A stretch of 64,000 nucleotides of DNA from the NCBI GenBank assembly GCA_964510225.1, contig CAZEAN010000005.1, positions 1 to 64,000 of the forward strand. Direction: 5' to 3'. Each line of letters opens with the position of its first letter. The first letter of the stretch is position 1. The translations under genes and the position numbers were made by a program. The notes under the pieces were generated by a model. The model was not told the DNA's origin and did not search any database. It worked only from the letters and a program-made list of their open reading frames with translations. Positions 37,037 to 45,479 of this stretch are shown here, one piece after another. This stretch comes from CAZEAN01 sp964510225 (GTDB lineage Bacteria; Planctomycetota; Planctomycetia; Isosphaerales; Isosphaeraceae).

Positions 37037-37056
37037 AAAGCGTACCGCTACGCTTT
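37037..37056 (-). terminator. Perfect 8-bp hairpin after the Yip1-like gene
   Basis: AAAGCGTA (37037-37044) and TACGCTTT (37049-37056) pair perfectly around CCGC. It lies 65-84 bp past the stop of the minus-strand gene, and the closing base pairs are A-T rich. A short T run lies within the stem rather than after it. Confidence 0.5.
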
Positions 37057-37120
37057 AATGATCCATTTGTCTCCGGATTCTTCGTATTACCTCAGGTAGT
37101 AATAGGTCTGAAAACTCGTT

Positions 37121-38269
37121 CTACCAGCGTTTTGTGCGACCCTGGTCGAGTTGCTTAGCGACGAGAGTTGTACGGACACCACTTGCGTCGAAGATCTCGA
37201 TAGGGGTCCAGTCACCTGAGGGATAGCTCTGTACGATAAAATTATCGGGCGAATACGTTGCACCAGCTGGATAACCGTTAATGGTTGGGTTTGAGCCGAT
37301 CAAGGCAAGCATCGACCCTTGAGCAACACATTGGAGGCTCTGATGCACTGTTATTGGTTGGCCGTAGGGGTTGTAAAAGGTGATCGCACAACTGCCGGAC
37401 GAGCCATTCATCTCGATCAGCCCAGCATACTGAACACCGTTGGCCCACCATGACACTTGTTGAGTACCGAAGAACTCCGGGACCGACGGGTAGTTGGATT
37501 CTGTTCCAAAGTTACCACTTGAAAGCATTCCATCGAATGATGAGTCGGTAAAGCTGTTGTTGGCAATGTCGACTTGGTATGGCGAAGGTTCGTTGTAGCC
37601 TTTAGAGAACTCATCGTGGGCGGGTACGTTCTCGTCAAGCGGTTCCGAGAAGTTGGCAAGATTCTTGTCGAGTCCCATCAAGGGCGCAAGGCAAAGAATG
37701 ATCATGGTGATTGGGATCATCGTCACCACCCCGGAGAGCATGCTAAAACCGATAATCTTTGGATACGAGAGTTCCCAGAACCGCTTCATCACCCGAAAGT
37801 TGTAGAGCAAGGTGTAAGCTGCTGCAGCGATCAGGGCGACGAATCCGACGACCGGCTGGACCAAGGTTACTGCCGATGCAGCCCCGGTCAGCAGTGCCGA
37901 GGTTCCTTGGAAGTAAGCGCCCATTTGATAGTACTGATGGAGGCTCCGGCTCGATTCCGCAACCCGTTTGAAGATCCAGTAGGCGATGGCGAAGAAAAGG
38001 AAGAACGAGAGGATCTGAACGATTGTCTGGAATATTCCTTCAACCCAGCTTACCTCGTGTCCGATCAGAGGCTCCGAGAGATTGACAACGGAGACGACTG
38101 ACGTGCCGAAGGCCCAGAATTTGAACGGGTTCGGCTTTGTGGCATTGCGGTCAACCAGGTCCATCGTTGTAGTTGCGGGGCTCGCAAGGATCTTCAAGAA
38201 CAGACCTAAGGCTGTCTTTGCTTCATCCAGATTAAAGAACGCATCAACTACTTGGCGGAACGTCTTCAT
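37121..38269 (-). CDS. Yip1-like multipass membrane protein with secreted C-domain
   Basis: The N-terminal half has about five TM helices in the Yip1/DUF1282-like arrangement (IVQILSFFLFFAIAYWIF, GTSALLTGAASAVTLV, IIGFSMLSGVVTMIPI). After residue about 215 the protein changes to a polar, Ser/Asn-rich region and a beta-rich C-terminus (WWANGVQYAGLIEM, CAITFYNPYGQPITV). The latter has the pattern of a small Tudor- or SH3-like domain. Length is 382 aa. I do not know the function. No partner genes are adjacent. Confidence 0.65.
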   Translation of the reverse strand: MKTFRQVVDAFFNLDEAKTALGLFLKILASPATTTMDLVDRNATKPNPFKFWAFGTSVVSVVNLSEPLIGHEVSWVEGIFQTIVQILSFFLFFAIAYWIFKRVAESSRSLHQYYQMGAYFQGTSALLTGAASAVTLVQPVVGFVALIAAAAYTLLYNFRVMKRFWELSYPKIIGFSMLSGVVTMIPITMIILCLAPLMGLDKNLANFSEPLDENVPAHDEFSKGYNEPSPYQVDIANNSFTDSSFDGMLSSGNFGTESNYPSVPEFFGTQQVSWWANGVQYAGLIEMNGSSGSCAITFYNPYGQPITVHQSLQCVAQGSMLALIGSNPTINGYPAGATYSPDNFIVQSYPSGDWTPIEIFDASGVRTTLVAKQLDQGRTKRW

Positions 38270-38641
38270 GTCCGTTCTCCAGGATCACGCGCAGGACGCG
38301 TTGTGACAAATACTGGGATTTTATCGGCAGCAGACTTGGTCTAATCCGTTTCAAATTTCTGCCTTCACTTCTACATAACGGACGTTGAGTTATCCATCTC
38401 ATTGCAAACAAGAGGGATAGGAGAGCCGAAACTCCCCAGGCGATCCAAGATCACGATGATCTGGGCAGTTTAGTTTGAAGATCGACAACAAACCTTACGA
38501 TCCTTCGGAGATCGAAGTGTGGTCGGTGCCGGTCTCGGGAGGCCATTTCCCGGCCGGCATCGTCGGCTAAATCGACTGTCGCCGCCTTTGCAGAACGAAG
38601 GCAACCACCAAACTCACGAGGGCTTCGACAATAATTCCGGT
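38270..38641. other. Gap between cysH and the Yip1-like gene, contains an inverted repeat
   Basis: About 370 bp. An 11-bp inverted repeat with one mismatch (AAACTCCCCAG 38429-38439 and CTGGGCAGTTT 38461-38471) could end cysH transcription. No RNA gene or other frame is convincing. Confidence 0.5.
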
Positions 38642-39388
38642 TTATAGCTGGCTACTATCAAGCGAATGGAGTCCACATTCAGTTTTGGCTTGGCCTGCCC
38701 AACGACCGGCGCGTTCATCGGACTCTCCCGCAGCGACCTGCCGAGTACAAGGCCAACAGCCGATCGATGGGTACCCCTGGTCATGCAACGGATTGTACGG
38801 GACTTTCTGGGTAGCAATAAACGCCCAGACATCACGAGCCGTCCAACGCAAGAGTGGGTTAATCTTCGCCAACCCGAACTTGGCGTCCCAGCCAACCGTT
38901 CCTGCCTTGGCCCGATGCTCCGATTGGTCAGCGCGGATCGATGAAATCCAAGCGTCGTAGCCTTCCACCGCTCGCCGTAACGGAGTGATTTTGCGATCGA
39001 AACAGCAGCGATCCGGCTCTCGGGTGTAGACCGGGCCTTGGTTGGCTCGTTCGTATTCGGGAACGCTCAAGAGGGGCTGGACTAGTTCGACGTCGATCCC
39101 GTAACGTTCTGCAATTTGATCGCGGAGTTCTAACGTCTCTTTGAACTGGTAGCCCGTGTCGAGATTAAAAACCCGGACGACCCGATCGCGATCGAGTTCG
39201 GCAAGCATGTGAATGATCGTACAACCTTCAGGACCGAAAGCCGTAGCCATCGTGAGCTTGGGGCCATAGGTGTCGATTGCCCAACGGAGGATCTCCCAAG
39301 GACTAGCATCGGTTAGATCCCGGTTCACCGCTTCGAGATCCACCACGGGCTGTGCTTCGGTTTCGAGCATCATGGCTCGTCCCTTCAA
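38642..39388 (-). CDS. cysH: Assimilatory APS reductase (phosphoadenylyl-sulfate reductase family)
   Basis: The enzyme reduces activated sulfate to sulfite for cysteine synthesis. The PP-loop-like ATAFGPEGC and NLDTGYQF precede the Cys pairs CC (128-129) and CWPC (211-214) that bind a 4Fe-4S cluster, and the catalytic Cys238 lies in the C-terminal ECGLH. A [4Fe-4S]-type enzyme normally uses APS rather than PAPS. The ATG at codon 6 or 7 (near 39370) is an alternative start. No other sulfate-assimilation gene is in the window. Confidence 0.93.
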   Translation of the reverse strand: MKGRAMMLETEAQPVVDLEAVNRDLTDASPWEILRWAIDTYGPKLTMATAFGPEGCTIIHMLAELDRDRVVRVFNLDTGYQFKETLELRDQIAERYGIDVELVQPLLSVPEYERANQGPVYTREPDRCCFDRKITPLRRAVEGYDAWISSIRADQSEHRAKAGTVGWDAKFGLAKINPLLRWTARDVWAFIATQKVPYNPLHDQGYPSIGCWPCTRQVAAGESDERAGRWAGQAKTECGLHSLDSSQL

Positions 39389-39701
39389 TCAGAAGGTCTT
39401 GATTCCTCGAATCCTAACAATCTTAGTCATCATGATCGAGATGGTCAACAATCAACGATGGATTCCCTCTCTGCCAGTCTGTTGAAGGGACCTGGGCTGC
39501 TTTAAGGGAGGGTTGCCACATGGATAGACTCAACGAGGAGCCTTATCCTTACAAAATGTGATTGAGTGGGCCAATTCACTTACTTAACCGACCCTATCCT
39601 CTACAATTGCTCAATTAAGATAGAAGTTACTGAAGCCAAAAGCTTTAATGGCAAGGGGTTATGTCGAACTAGATCGTTAAAGAACCAAATTATCCTGTCA
39701 A
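39389..39701. other. Gap upstream of cysH and downstream of tRNA-Pro
   Basis: About 310 bp. It should hold the cysH promoter. I see no riboswitch, small gene or clear terminator for the tRNA. Confidence 0.45.
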
Positions 39702-39776
39702 TCGGGGCGAGCCGATTCGAACGGCCGACCTCCAGCACCCCAAGCTGGCGCGCTAACCAGGCTGCGCTACGCCCCG
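39702..39776 (-). tRNA. tRNA-Pro (anticodon GGG)
   Basis: On the minus strand the gene begins CGGGGCG and ends CGCCCCG plus the discriminator A at 39702. The D arm (GCGC...GCGC), anticodon arm CCAGC-TTGGGGT-GCTGG and T arm with TTCGAAT fold as expected. The anticodon in the loop TTGGGGT is GGG, which reads CCC and CCU proline codons. CCA is not encoded. Confidence 0.95.
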
Positions 39777-39917
39777 ATGATCGATTGCTCGATCAAAAGC
39801 CTCGAATCCCATCATCTTCGACTTCTGAGTAAATCGAAAAGTAGCGACCGCAAGGCTAGCTTCGTATTCTAAGGGTCTCGCGAGCACTGTCAATGCAAAC
39901 GATGACCGAGGATTCTT

Positions 39918-40853
39918 GTGGCAACCCACTTTGCCGATCGTTTGAACGCCGCCGTTGTGGCAAAACGAAGCGCGGTGGTGGTTGGAATCGACCCCAGACC
40001 GGATCGATTCCCTTCGGCATTCGCGGTCAGCGAGTGTACTGACCGCGCGGCAATCACGGCGCAGATCGATGCATTCGGATCGGAGCTGATTCGGATCGTT
40101 GCTCCCAAAGTCCCAGCCGTCAAGTTTCAATTGGCCTTTTATGAAGCATTCGGTTCTGAAGGACTCCGGGCGCTTTGGAAGAACGTCGACGAGGCCAAAC
40201 GTGCTGGCCTGGTGGTGATCCTCGATGGAAAGCGAAACGATATTGGATCCACGGCGGAAGCCTACGCCCAAGGCTATCTCGGCAGGCTCGCTCGGGGTCG
40301 ATCTGCGGGACCGGTCGCCGAGGCCGATGCAATGACGGTGAACCCCTATCTTGGTTCTGACGGTGTCCTGCCTTTTTCTAAGGTAGCGGGAGAGCAGGGG
40401 AAGGGTCTCTTTGTCCTTGTGAGAACGAGCAACCCGTCGAGCGCTGAGTTTCAAGAACTCGTGGCCGAGGGTAAGCCGGTCTATCGACATGTTGCCGACC
40501 AGGTCGCTCGATGGGCCGAGCCACTCCGAGGCGAATCGGGGTACAGCGCGATCGGCGCTGTGATTGGTGCGACCTATCCCGATCAACTGCTGGAACTCCG
40601 CCAAGCAATCCCGGGGGTTTTCTTCCTTGTTCCAGGCTATGGTGCCCAAGGTGGCCATGCCGAAACGGTGGCCTCGGCATTCGACGAGCAAGGCCTAGGC
40701 GCGTTGATCAATTCTTCGAGAGACCTGATCTTCGCCCACCAACGTCCCGAGATTCAGCGAGAAGTAGGCGACGATTGGCATGCTGCGGTGTCACTTGCCG
40801 TCGATCTCATGAACGCCGAACTCCGCGACCGGACCGCAATGGGCCAGCTTTGA
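39918..40853 (+). CDS. pyrF: Orotidine 5'-phosphate decarboxylase (type 2)
   Basis: The last step of UMP synthesis. The catalytic signature is LDGKRNDIGSTAEAYA, where Asp-Lys-Asp form the charged network; MTVNPYLG and GATYP follow, typical of the longer mycobacterial-type (type 2) subfamily of about 270-310 aa. The start GTG 39918 is preceded by a weak GAGG element. The C-terminus is AELRDRTAMGQL. It lies 141 bp from the divergently placed tRNA-Pro. Confidence 0.93.
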   Translation: MATHFADRLNAAVVAKRSAVVVGIDPRPDRFPSAFAVSECTDRAAITAQIDAFGSELIRIVAPKVPAVKFQLAFYEAFGSEGLRALWKNVDEAKRAGLVVILDGKRNDIGSTAEAYAQGYLGRLARGRSAGPVAEADAMTVNPYLGSDGVLPFSKVAGEQGKGLFVLVRTSNPSSAEFQELVAEGKPVYRHVADQVARWAEPLRGESGYSAIGAVIGATYPDQLLELRQAIPGVFFLVPGYGAQGGHAETVASAFDEQGLGALINSSRDLIFAHQRPEIQREVGDDWHAAVSLAVDLMNAELRDRTAMGQL

Positions 40854-40884
40854 TTGATCAGATCCAATCTGAACGGTTGCATTC

Positions 40885-41097
40885 TTAACGTGTGGACTTT
40901 GACTTGCTGTACGCGAGATAAATGCCGAAGCCGATCAAGAAGAGACCGAACCCAGCGAGGCTTCCGATTGATTCATCGCCGGCGAACGTCCGACCACCGT
41001 CGGGGTTCCGCAACGCTCTGAGGAGCGACCAGGCTAGCATTAAGATAAGGACACAGAATATTGTGGTGAATCCGGCGATTTTGTAGAGCCACTCCAT
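40885..41097 (-). CDS. Small two-helix membrane protein, unknown
   Basis: A 70-aa protein with helices GFTTIFCVLILMLAWSLL and GSLAGFGLFLIGFGIYLAY joined by a charged loop (NPDGGRTFAGDES). ATG 41097 is used because GGAG lies 9 nt upstream; a GTG start two codons earlier (41103) lacks that spacing. The Shine-Dalgarno lies in one arm of a perfect hairpin (listed separately). It converges on pyrF with 31 bp between stops. Function unknown. Confidence 0.6.
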   Translation of the reverse strand: MEWLYKIAGFTTIFCVLILMLAWSLLRALRNPDGGRTFAGDESIGSLAGFGLFLIGFGIYLAYSKSKSTR

Positions 41098-41102
41098 CGA
41101 CA

Positions 41103-41124
41103 CTGACTCCGGACTCGGAGTCAG
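41103..41124 (-). promoter_or_regulatory. Hairpin sequestering the ribosome-binding site
   Basis: CTGACTCC (41103-41110) and GGAGTCAG (41117-41124) form a perfect 8-bp stem with a 6-nt loop. On the minus strand the right arm's GGAG (its complement occupying 41107-41110) is the only Shine-Dalgarno for the downstream small membrane gene. The layout fits translational control, but no function is shown. Confidence 0.4.
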
Positions 41125-41377
41125 CTCAGACTTCGCCGCACTGCTGCCGTGATGATCTGCTTGAGTGTTGCTTCACTTGGCACTTGAGACCTTGCCCCTC
41201 GGCGTCCCCCGTCAACTCCGGGTCAACGGTGTGGTGATCGGCGTGCATATCTAAGTGTCAAACCGACCTTACAAATACCTGACAAGTCTGGAGTATCTTT
41301 CTCTGGATTCCGGGACTCTTGCTGTCTCAGGGTTTGGTCGAAGTTGGAGGCACCTAAGTCGTTTGATGTCATAGAGA

Positions 41378-41821
41378 TGAACGATTGGGTCGATGGCGAA
41401 CTTGAAGCAGCCCAGTTCCCCGACCAACGATTGAAGAGCCGGTTGAGCAAGCTCCTCACCGATCTCGGCGAACGCATCAGCGCCACTACCCGTTGGCCTG
41501 CCAGGACTGGGCCGCCACCAAGCCCGCTTACCGATTCTTCAGCAATCCGTGCGTCGTCGAAGCGATCATCCTTGCCGGACACTTCGCGGCGACAAAGGCA
41601 CGTGCCGAGGCCACCACCGGGACTCTCCTCATCCTGCATAACACGACCGAGTTCAGCTTCACGCGATCCAATCCCGAGGCGACTGGTCAGCTCTGTTCTG
41701 CTGAGACGCTTCACTAGGTAAGGATCCACCGCCAGGTAATCTGGTGATGTGGCGAGGTTTGACCCGACTGATGGACATTCAACTGGGCTTCGAACTCGGT
41801 CGCCGAATTGTGGGTAACTGA
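41378..41821 (+). pseudogene. IS4/Tn5-like transposase remnant, frameshifted and internally deleted
   Basis: The frame from 41378 begins WVDGELEAAQFPDQRLK and RLSKLLTDLGER, the N-terminal DNA-binding domain of Tn5/IS4-type transposases. After about 41500 the homology continues in the +1 frame (ACQDWAATK, AYRFFSN, HNTTEFSFT), so a 1-bp indel has occurred near TTRWP. About 20 bp after the broken N-part, the family C-terminus appears in a third frame (PPPGNLVMWRGLTRLMDI, LGFELGRRIVGN, stop at 41821). A full protein would be about 450 aa; here only about 110 and 35 residues remain, so roughly 300 residues including the catalytic DDE core are lost. I could not define inverted repeats at the ends. 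Confidence 0.8.
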
Positions 41822-42019
41822 AAGGTTCGTTAGACGCTCACGTGAATATTATCTAACTGCAAAATCAAAGAAATGTTCATGCAACTGTCGATCCTCTTTC
41901 TGCAGAGCAGTTGACCAACTAAAGCCCATTTTGAGAGTTTGCATAGAAGGTAGTCTACAGTTCGACTCCGTTTGAAGTTGTGCGTCCGCCAGCCTTTCTT
42001 AACATGGAGGCACGACCTG

Positions 42020-42525
42020 ATGCCCAGTGGGAAGTCGTCTTGGTTATATCCTCAGCCAACAACACTCTTTGTCACAATCCTAATTGGAGTTGCACTTTGG
42101 GCATTGAACTCGATGGATGGTTAACTAGGAAAGGCCGATGTAAGGACGTACGGCTAGCCTTTTACTTTCCGGGTGGTCCCAAAGTATCCAAGCGTTCCTA
42201 CTCCCCCCGATTTTATCTGATTGGATTGGTAGCGGATTCTTTCGCTGTTGCGGTAATCTTGAGTTCATCATTCTTCGTCACTCAAGTCATCGGGAATTGC
42301 TTAGGAGCATCACAGCGAGTCACTCTCGGTTCACTACTGCTCATCATTGCCGTCTTCGCCGTACACTTCGAAATGCAGTACTCCAGTAAGACGGGCCTTT
42401 GGGTCATCATTATTCTGATGACATTTGGCTTATACGGAATAGTCTGCCCATTTGTTGCGATCGCAATCCTCCACTATCGCTCTAAAAAGCGAGATCAAAA
42501 CAAGAACCGACCAGCCCAATATTGA
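42020..42525 (+). pseudogene. Decayed planctomycete-type three-helix membrane protein
   Basis: A good Shine-Dalgarno (GGAGG, 9 nt before ATG 42020) starts a frame with one TM helix (TTLFVTILIGVALWALN), ending at TAA 42122. In the same frame the text resumes (LGKADVRTYG, TAG at 42155, then PFTFRVVPKYPS). After a shift near 42205 the remaining helices appear in another frame (LIGLVADSFAVAVILSS, RVTLGSLLLIIAVFAV), ending at 42525. The order TM, YGxPF, TM, R-x-L-TM matches a common planctomycete membrane-protein layout, as I recall it. The open 181-aa frame from 41980 is a less likely intact gene because its first 65 residues are nonsense-like. Confidence 0.5.
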
Positions 42526-42543
42526 TGAATCCAGGTCAGAAGG

Positions 42544-42792
42544 TTAGAGCTGAGGAATTCCGCCGCGTTTGGCGAGTCGAAAGACAGCGAAGGCACCGCT
42601 TCCGAGTAGGATAAACGGCATCACCATCATGAGGATGATGCTTCTGGAGTACCCTTCGGCAACGGAGGCTCCGGCGGTGGAATCTGACTCAATGGCTTCC
42701 TTGCAACGAGGACACCCTGCGGCAGAGTTAGTGACGAGAAGCAGGCTGACGAGGCAAACAACAACCGGCTTCCAACCTTTAAATGCCTTCAT
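42544..42792 (-). CDS. Small CPxC membrane protein at the end of the oxidase operon
   Basis: ATG 42792 gives an 82-aa protein with a signal peptide (VVVCLVSLLLVTNSAAG) followed at once by CPRCKEAIES and a TM helix (LMMVMPFILLGSGAFAVF). The CPxCKxA motif just after the signal is common in planctomycete oxidase operons. A role in copper or redox handling for oxidase assembly is inference from the CxxC and the location. It follows the SCO1-DUF420 gene by 22 bp. Confidence 0.7.
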   Translation of the reverse strand: MKAFKGWKPVVVCLVSLLLVTNSAAGCPRCKEAIESDSTAGASVAEGYSRSIILMMVMPFILLGSGAFAVFRLAKRGGIPQL

Positions 42793-42814
42793 TCTGCAGA
42801 ATCCTGATGGAGAG

Positions 42815-43906
42815 TTAGTCAAGGCTGATCGGGGCCAACGGTCCGCTGGTAGCCAGGGAGAAGTCAAGCTGGTAGAGCATCAGATAGATCACCACTCCCG
42901 TCAGGGAGACATAAAGCCAGATTGGGAAGGTTAGACTCGATATCCGTTTGTGCTGATCCCAACGTTTCCGAACTGCCCGATAAACTGCCAAGAGGATCAT
43001 TGGAACCATCACGACAGCGAGTGTGGTGTGGGAGAGTAGGATGGTGAAGTAGGTCGGACGTGAGATTCCCACCCCTTGGAACTTCACCGACCCCACTTCC
43101 GCATGGTAGTACAGATAACAACTCAGGAAGACGGCCGAGGTGGTTAGTGCGGCTACCTGGACAAAGGCGTGCAGCTTCCAAGCGCGGAAACGAATCAAGA
43201 CCCAGCCCAACACCAGTAACACCGCGCAGAATCCGTTCAATGATGCGTTGACGAGAGGGAGAGACCTGACGTGATCTGGGGCACCGAGTTGCCGCGAGCG
43301 TTCGATCAAGCGTTCGATTCCTTCAGCGTCATTAACGTCGAAGACACCGATCACCTGGTTGCCTCGATCTACGAGGGCGATCTTAGTACTGTGAAGGATC
43401 TCCTCTGAACCAGCCGCCAGATCTTCTTCGGTCGCGACGGCAGTGCTTTGCAAGAAGCCGCGCTGAATCAACTCGTAGGTCGCCTTGCGATCGCCTCGGA
43501 GGAACCACCAGCGATCAGGGTCGGCTTCGAACCGCTCCGCGTATTCTGAAAGAATTTCGGTGGTGTCATATTCGGGGTCGACACTGATGCAAACAAACTG
43601 AATGTCTCTGTCCCTGAGTTTCTCCTGAAGTTCTGCGATCCGAGCGCAGATGACTGGGCACGAACTTCTGCAGCGGGTGAAGACAAAACCGGCAATCCAA
43701 ACGTTGTCGACCAAGTCTTGGTCAGTCACTAATTTGCTGGAACGTTCCGTAAACTCGAAACTCCCGAGCGGTTCAGTGACACCGTCCAATTGGTAACCAG
43801 CGCGGGTCTGGGGAAAACGCTGCGTCAAGCCAAAGCAAAGGATGGCTGAGGCAGCCAACGTTGCGACAATGATACCGATACCGCGGATGTAGAAGAGTTT
43901 GTTCAT
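42815..43906 (-). CDS. SCO1-DUF420 fusion, oxidase copper-assembly protein
   Basis: The N-terminal half is SCO1/SenC: a signal anchor, then CRSSCPVIC with the CxxxC copper/thiol pair and HSTKIALVD with the third ligand His. SCO1 delivers or reduces copper for the CuA site of subunit II. After about residue 220 a multipass DUF420 domain follows (NGFCAVLLVLGWVLIRF, AALTTSAVFLSCYLYYH, TILLSHTTLAVVMVPMILL), with Ws at RVWDQ-like positions. DUF420 is also tied to oxidase assembly. The fusion is in the correct operon for that role. Length is 363 aa. Confidence 0.9.
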   Translation of the reverse strand: MNKLFYIRGIGIIVATLAASAILCFGLTQRFPQTRAGYQLDGVTEPLGSFEFTERSSKLVTDQDLVDNVWIAGFVFTRCRSSCPVICARIAELQEKLRDRDIQFVCISVDPEYDTTEILSEYAERFEADPDRWWFLRGDRKATYELIQRGFLQSTAVATEEDLAAGSEEILHSTKIALVDRGNQVIGVFDVNDAEGIERLIERSRQLGAPDHVRSLPLVNASLNGFCAVLLVLGWVLIRFRAWKLHAFVQVAALTTSAVFLSCYLYYHAEVGSVKFQGVGISRPTYFTILLSHTTLAVVMVPMILLAVYRAVRKRWDQHKRISSLTFPIWLYVSLTGVVIYLMLYQLDFSLATSGPLAPISLD

Positions 43907-43976
43907 GCCAGCAACTACTGGAAGTGGTGGAATGATCCTAATGATGATCGAAAGTCACACGATCCATATCATTGGA

Positions 43977-44393
43977 TTAGGCGGAAGGCAGACTAGATTC
44001 AAGCGTTTCGGTCGGTTCAGCGGGATCAGGGGATTCGATAGTCTCTTCAGGAAGCTGATAGGAGTTGAAGGCGAGATCTGGCAGAAGGCCGACGACGAGG
44101 ACAGATGAAAAGAACGCGGTTGGAATCAAAACGAGGTACTTCCAGCGACCTTCGAAAGCTAGGTGCATGAAGTAGAGACCCACCAAGACTGCCTTGATGA
44201 TCGCGATCAGGAGGAGCCCCATTAGAAGTACGGCGAAGAACGACTCGGCGAAGAATCGTGCATAGAGATATTCCAACACAGTAAATACCAGGAGAGCCAA
44301 GAACACGATCAGGTAGAGCCGATGGTGCGACTCGGCTGGGTGCTCACCCTTGGCATTTGTGTCTGTCGACGAGGTCGCGTTTGGGATCATCAC
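43977..44393 (-). CDS. ctaF: Cytochrome c oxidase subunit IV (prokaryotic type)
   Basis: A 138-aa protein with three TM helices (LYLIVFLALLVFTVLEYLY, LLLIAIIKAVLVGLYFMHL, YLVLIPTAFFSSVLVVGLL). KAVLVGLYFMHLxxE/G is the hallmark of the bacterial subunit IV (COX4_pro). It is inserted between subunit III and SCO1, 20 bp after the ctaE stop. A His/Pro-rich short N-terminus precedes the helices. It stabilises the complex and is not catalytic. Confidence 0.85.
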   Translation of the reverse strand: MMIPNATSSTDTNAKGEHPAESHHRLYLIVFLALLVFTVLEYLYARFFAESFFAVLLMGLLLIAIIKAVLVGLYFMHLAFEGRWKYLVLIPTAFFSSVLVVGLLPDLAFNSYQLPEETIESPDPAEPTETLESSLPSA

Positions 44394-44413
44394 TCGTTCC
44401 CCCCGAGGGTTTG

Positions 44414-45457
44414 CTAAACCAGGTAAACAACCGTGAACAAGAGGATCCAGACCAAATCAACAAAGTGCCAGTACAGTCCGACCAACTCAACAGGGGCGTG
44501 ATTCTCTTTGCTGTAGAATCCGAAGAGGGAGCCAAGCCAGATGAAGAACAGGGCGATGACACCACCGGTGACGTGGGCGCCATGAAATCCGGTCATTGTG
44601 TAGAAAGCAGAGGCGAAAAGGCTAACCCCTGGCTGAAAGTTACCATTCTCGGAGACACCCGTCGAATGATAGTGTGAGCCTTCGGCACCTGGAAAGCGGA
44701 TGAAACTGAGGTCGAAACCGGAGAAAACTACCTCACCGTTTCGCGTCCACTCTGGAATCCGAATAAAGCCGAGGTCAAACGGCGGAATGACTCCCGCAAG
44801 ATTAATGTATTCGTACGCTTGAATGCTGAGAAAGACCGAACCAATCGCCATCGTCGCGAAGAGCCAGACCGAAAGCATCCGTCGATCGCCTCGCTGGATT
44901 GCCGCGAGCGCGAAGACCATCGAGACTGAAGAACAGATCAGAATGAAGGTGTTGAGTGCTGTGAGATCGATGCTTAACGGATTCACGAGCGTGTTGTAAG
45001 GCATTGGCCAGCGGTACGATTCCAGCTCGACAATGACGGTGCTTGCTCCGAGTCGATCCAACTCTTCCTGGAGCGATCCGAGATTGGTACGGCCGTAGGT
45101 GGAATCAACAGCGATGACTGTCGGTGTTGTGTGGAGTTGCTCTTCAACCACTTGAGAGGAGTGACCAGAGAACTCTTCGAGCAATGTCTCTACTTCTTCT
45201 CGGTTCTGCCCGATATCTTTGAGTACCAGTCCCGTTGCCCCCTCACGATCACTTAAATCGGTTCCTGGAGGGAAGAGATTACTGTACGACCCACTTGGAC
45301 TCCCAGCACGGAGGACTATGTATGTACCAATAAGTCCTGTGAAGAACATCACCTCGGTGGCGAGAAAGAGCCAGAGTGCGACCTTTCCCGAGGTGAGCGG
45401 AGGGTAGGCAGGGCGAATTTTTGCTTGATCAGAAGGATCGGTCGCTACGTCCGACAT
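44414..45457 (-). CDS. ctaE: Cytochrome c oxidase subunit III with periplasmic insert
   Basis: Subunit III supports proton uptake and stability of the oxidase. TM1 (KVALWLFLATEVMFFTGLIG), LNTFILICSS, SVFLSIQAYEY, the characteristic FYTMTGFHGAHVTGG and the last helices (LVGLYWHFVDLVWILLF) are all present. The 347-aa length exceeds the usual 190-270. About 85 residues (62-148) sit between TM1 and TM2 in a loop, charged and helical-beta (REEVETLLEEFSG, TVIAVDSTYGRTNLGSLQEELDRLG). Another 45-residue loop precedes the FYTMTGFHG motif. Both would lie outside the membrane and could dock partners. Confidence 0.92.
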   Translation of the reverse strand: MSDVATDPSDQAKIRPAYPPLTSGKVALWLFLATEVMFFTGLIGTYIVLRAGSPSGSYSNLFPPGTDLSDREGATGLVLKDIGQNREEVETLLEEFSGHSSQVVEEQLHTTPTVIAVDSTYGRTNLGSLQEELDRLGASTVIVELESYRWPMPYNTLVNPLSIDLTALNTFILICSSVSMVFALAAIQRGDRRMLSVWLFATMAIGSVFLSIQAYEYINLAGVIPPFDLGFIRIPEWTRNGEVVFSGFDLSFIRFPGAEGSHYHSTGVSENGNFQPGVSLFASAFYTMTGFHGAHVTGGVIALFFIWLGSLFGFYSKENHAPVELVGLYWHFVDLVWILLFTVVYLV

Positions 45458-45479
45458 CGTGATCAGTTTCTCCTGTCAC

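Noticed and set aside
39702..39776. Integration site in the tRNA-Pro gene
   Set aside because: No integrase or duplicated tRNA 3' end is visible on either side.
39753..40691. Minus-strand frame of 312 codons over pyrF
   Set aside because: It overlaps pyrF and the tRNA gene and reads as Arg/Ser-rich nonsense.
41980..42525. Intact 181-aa protein starting at 41980
   Set aside because: Only the last 110 residues look like a membrane protein; the rest of the family pattern lies in another frame with a good ribosome-binding site, so a broken gene is likelier.
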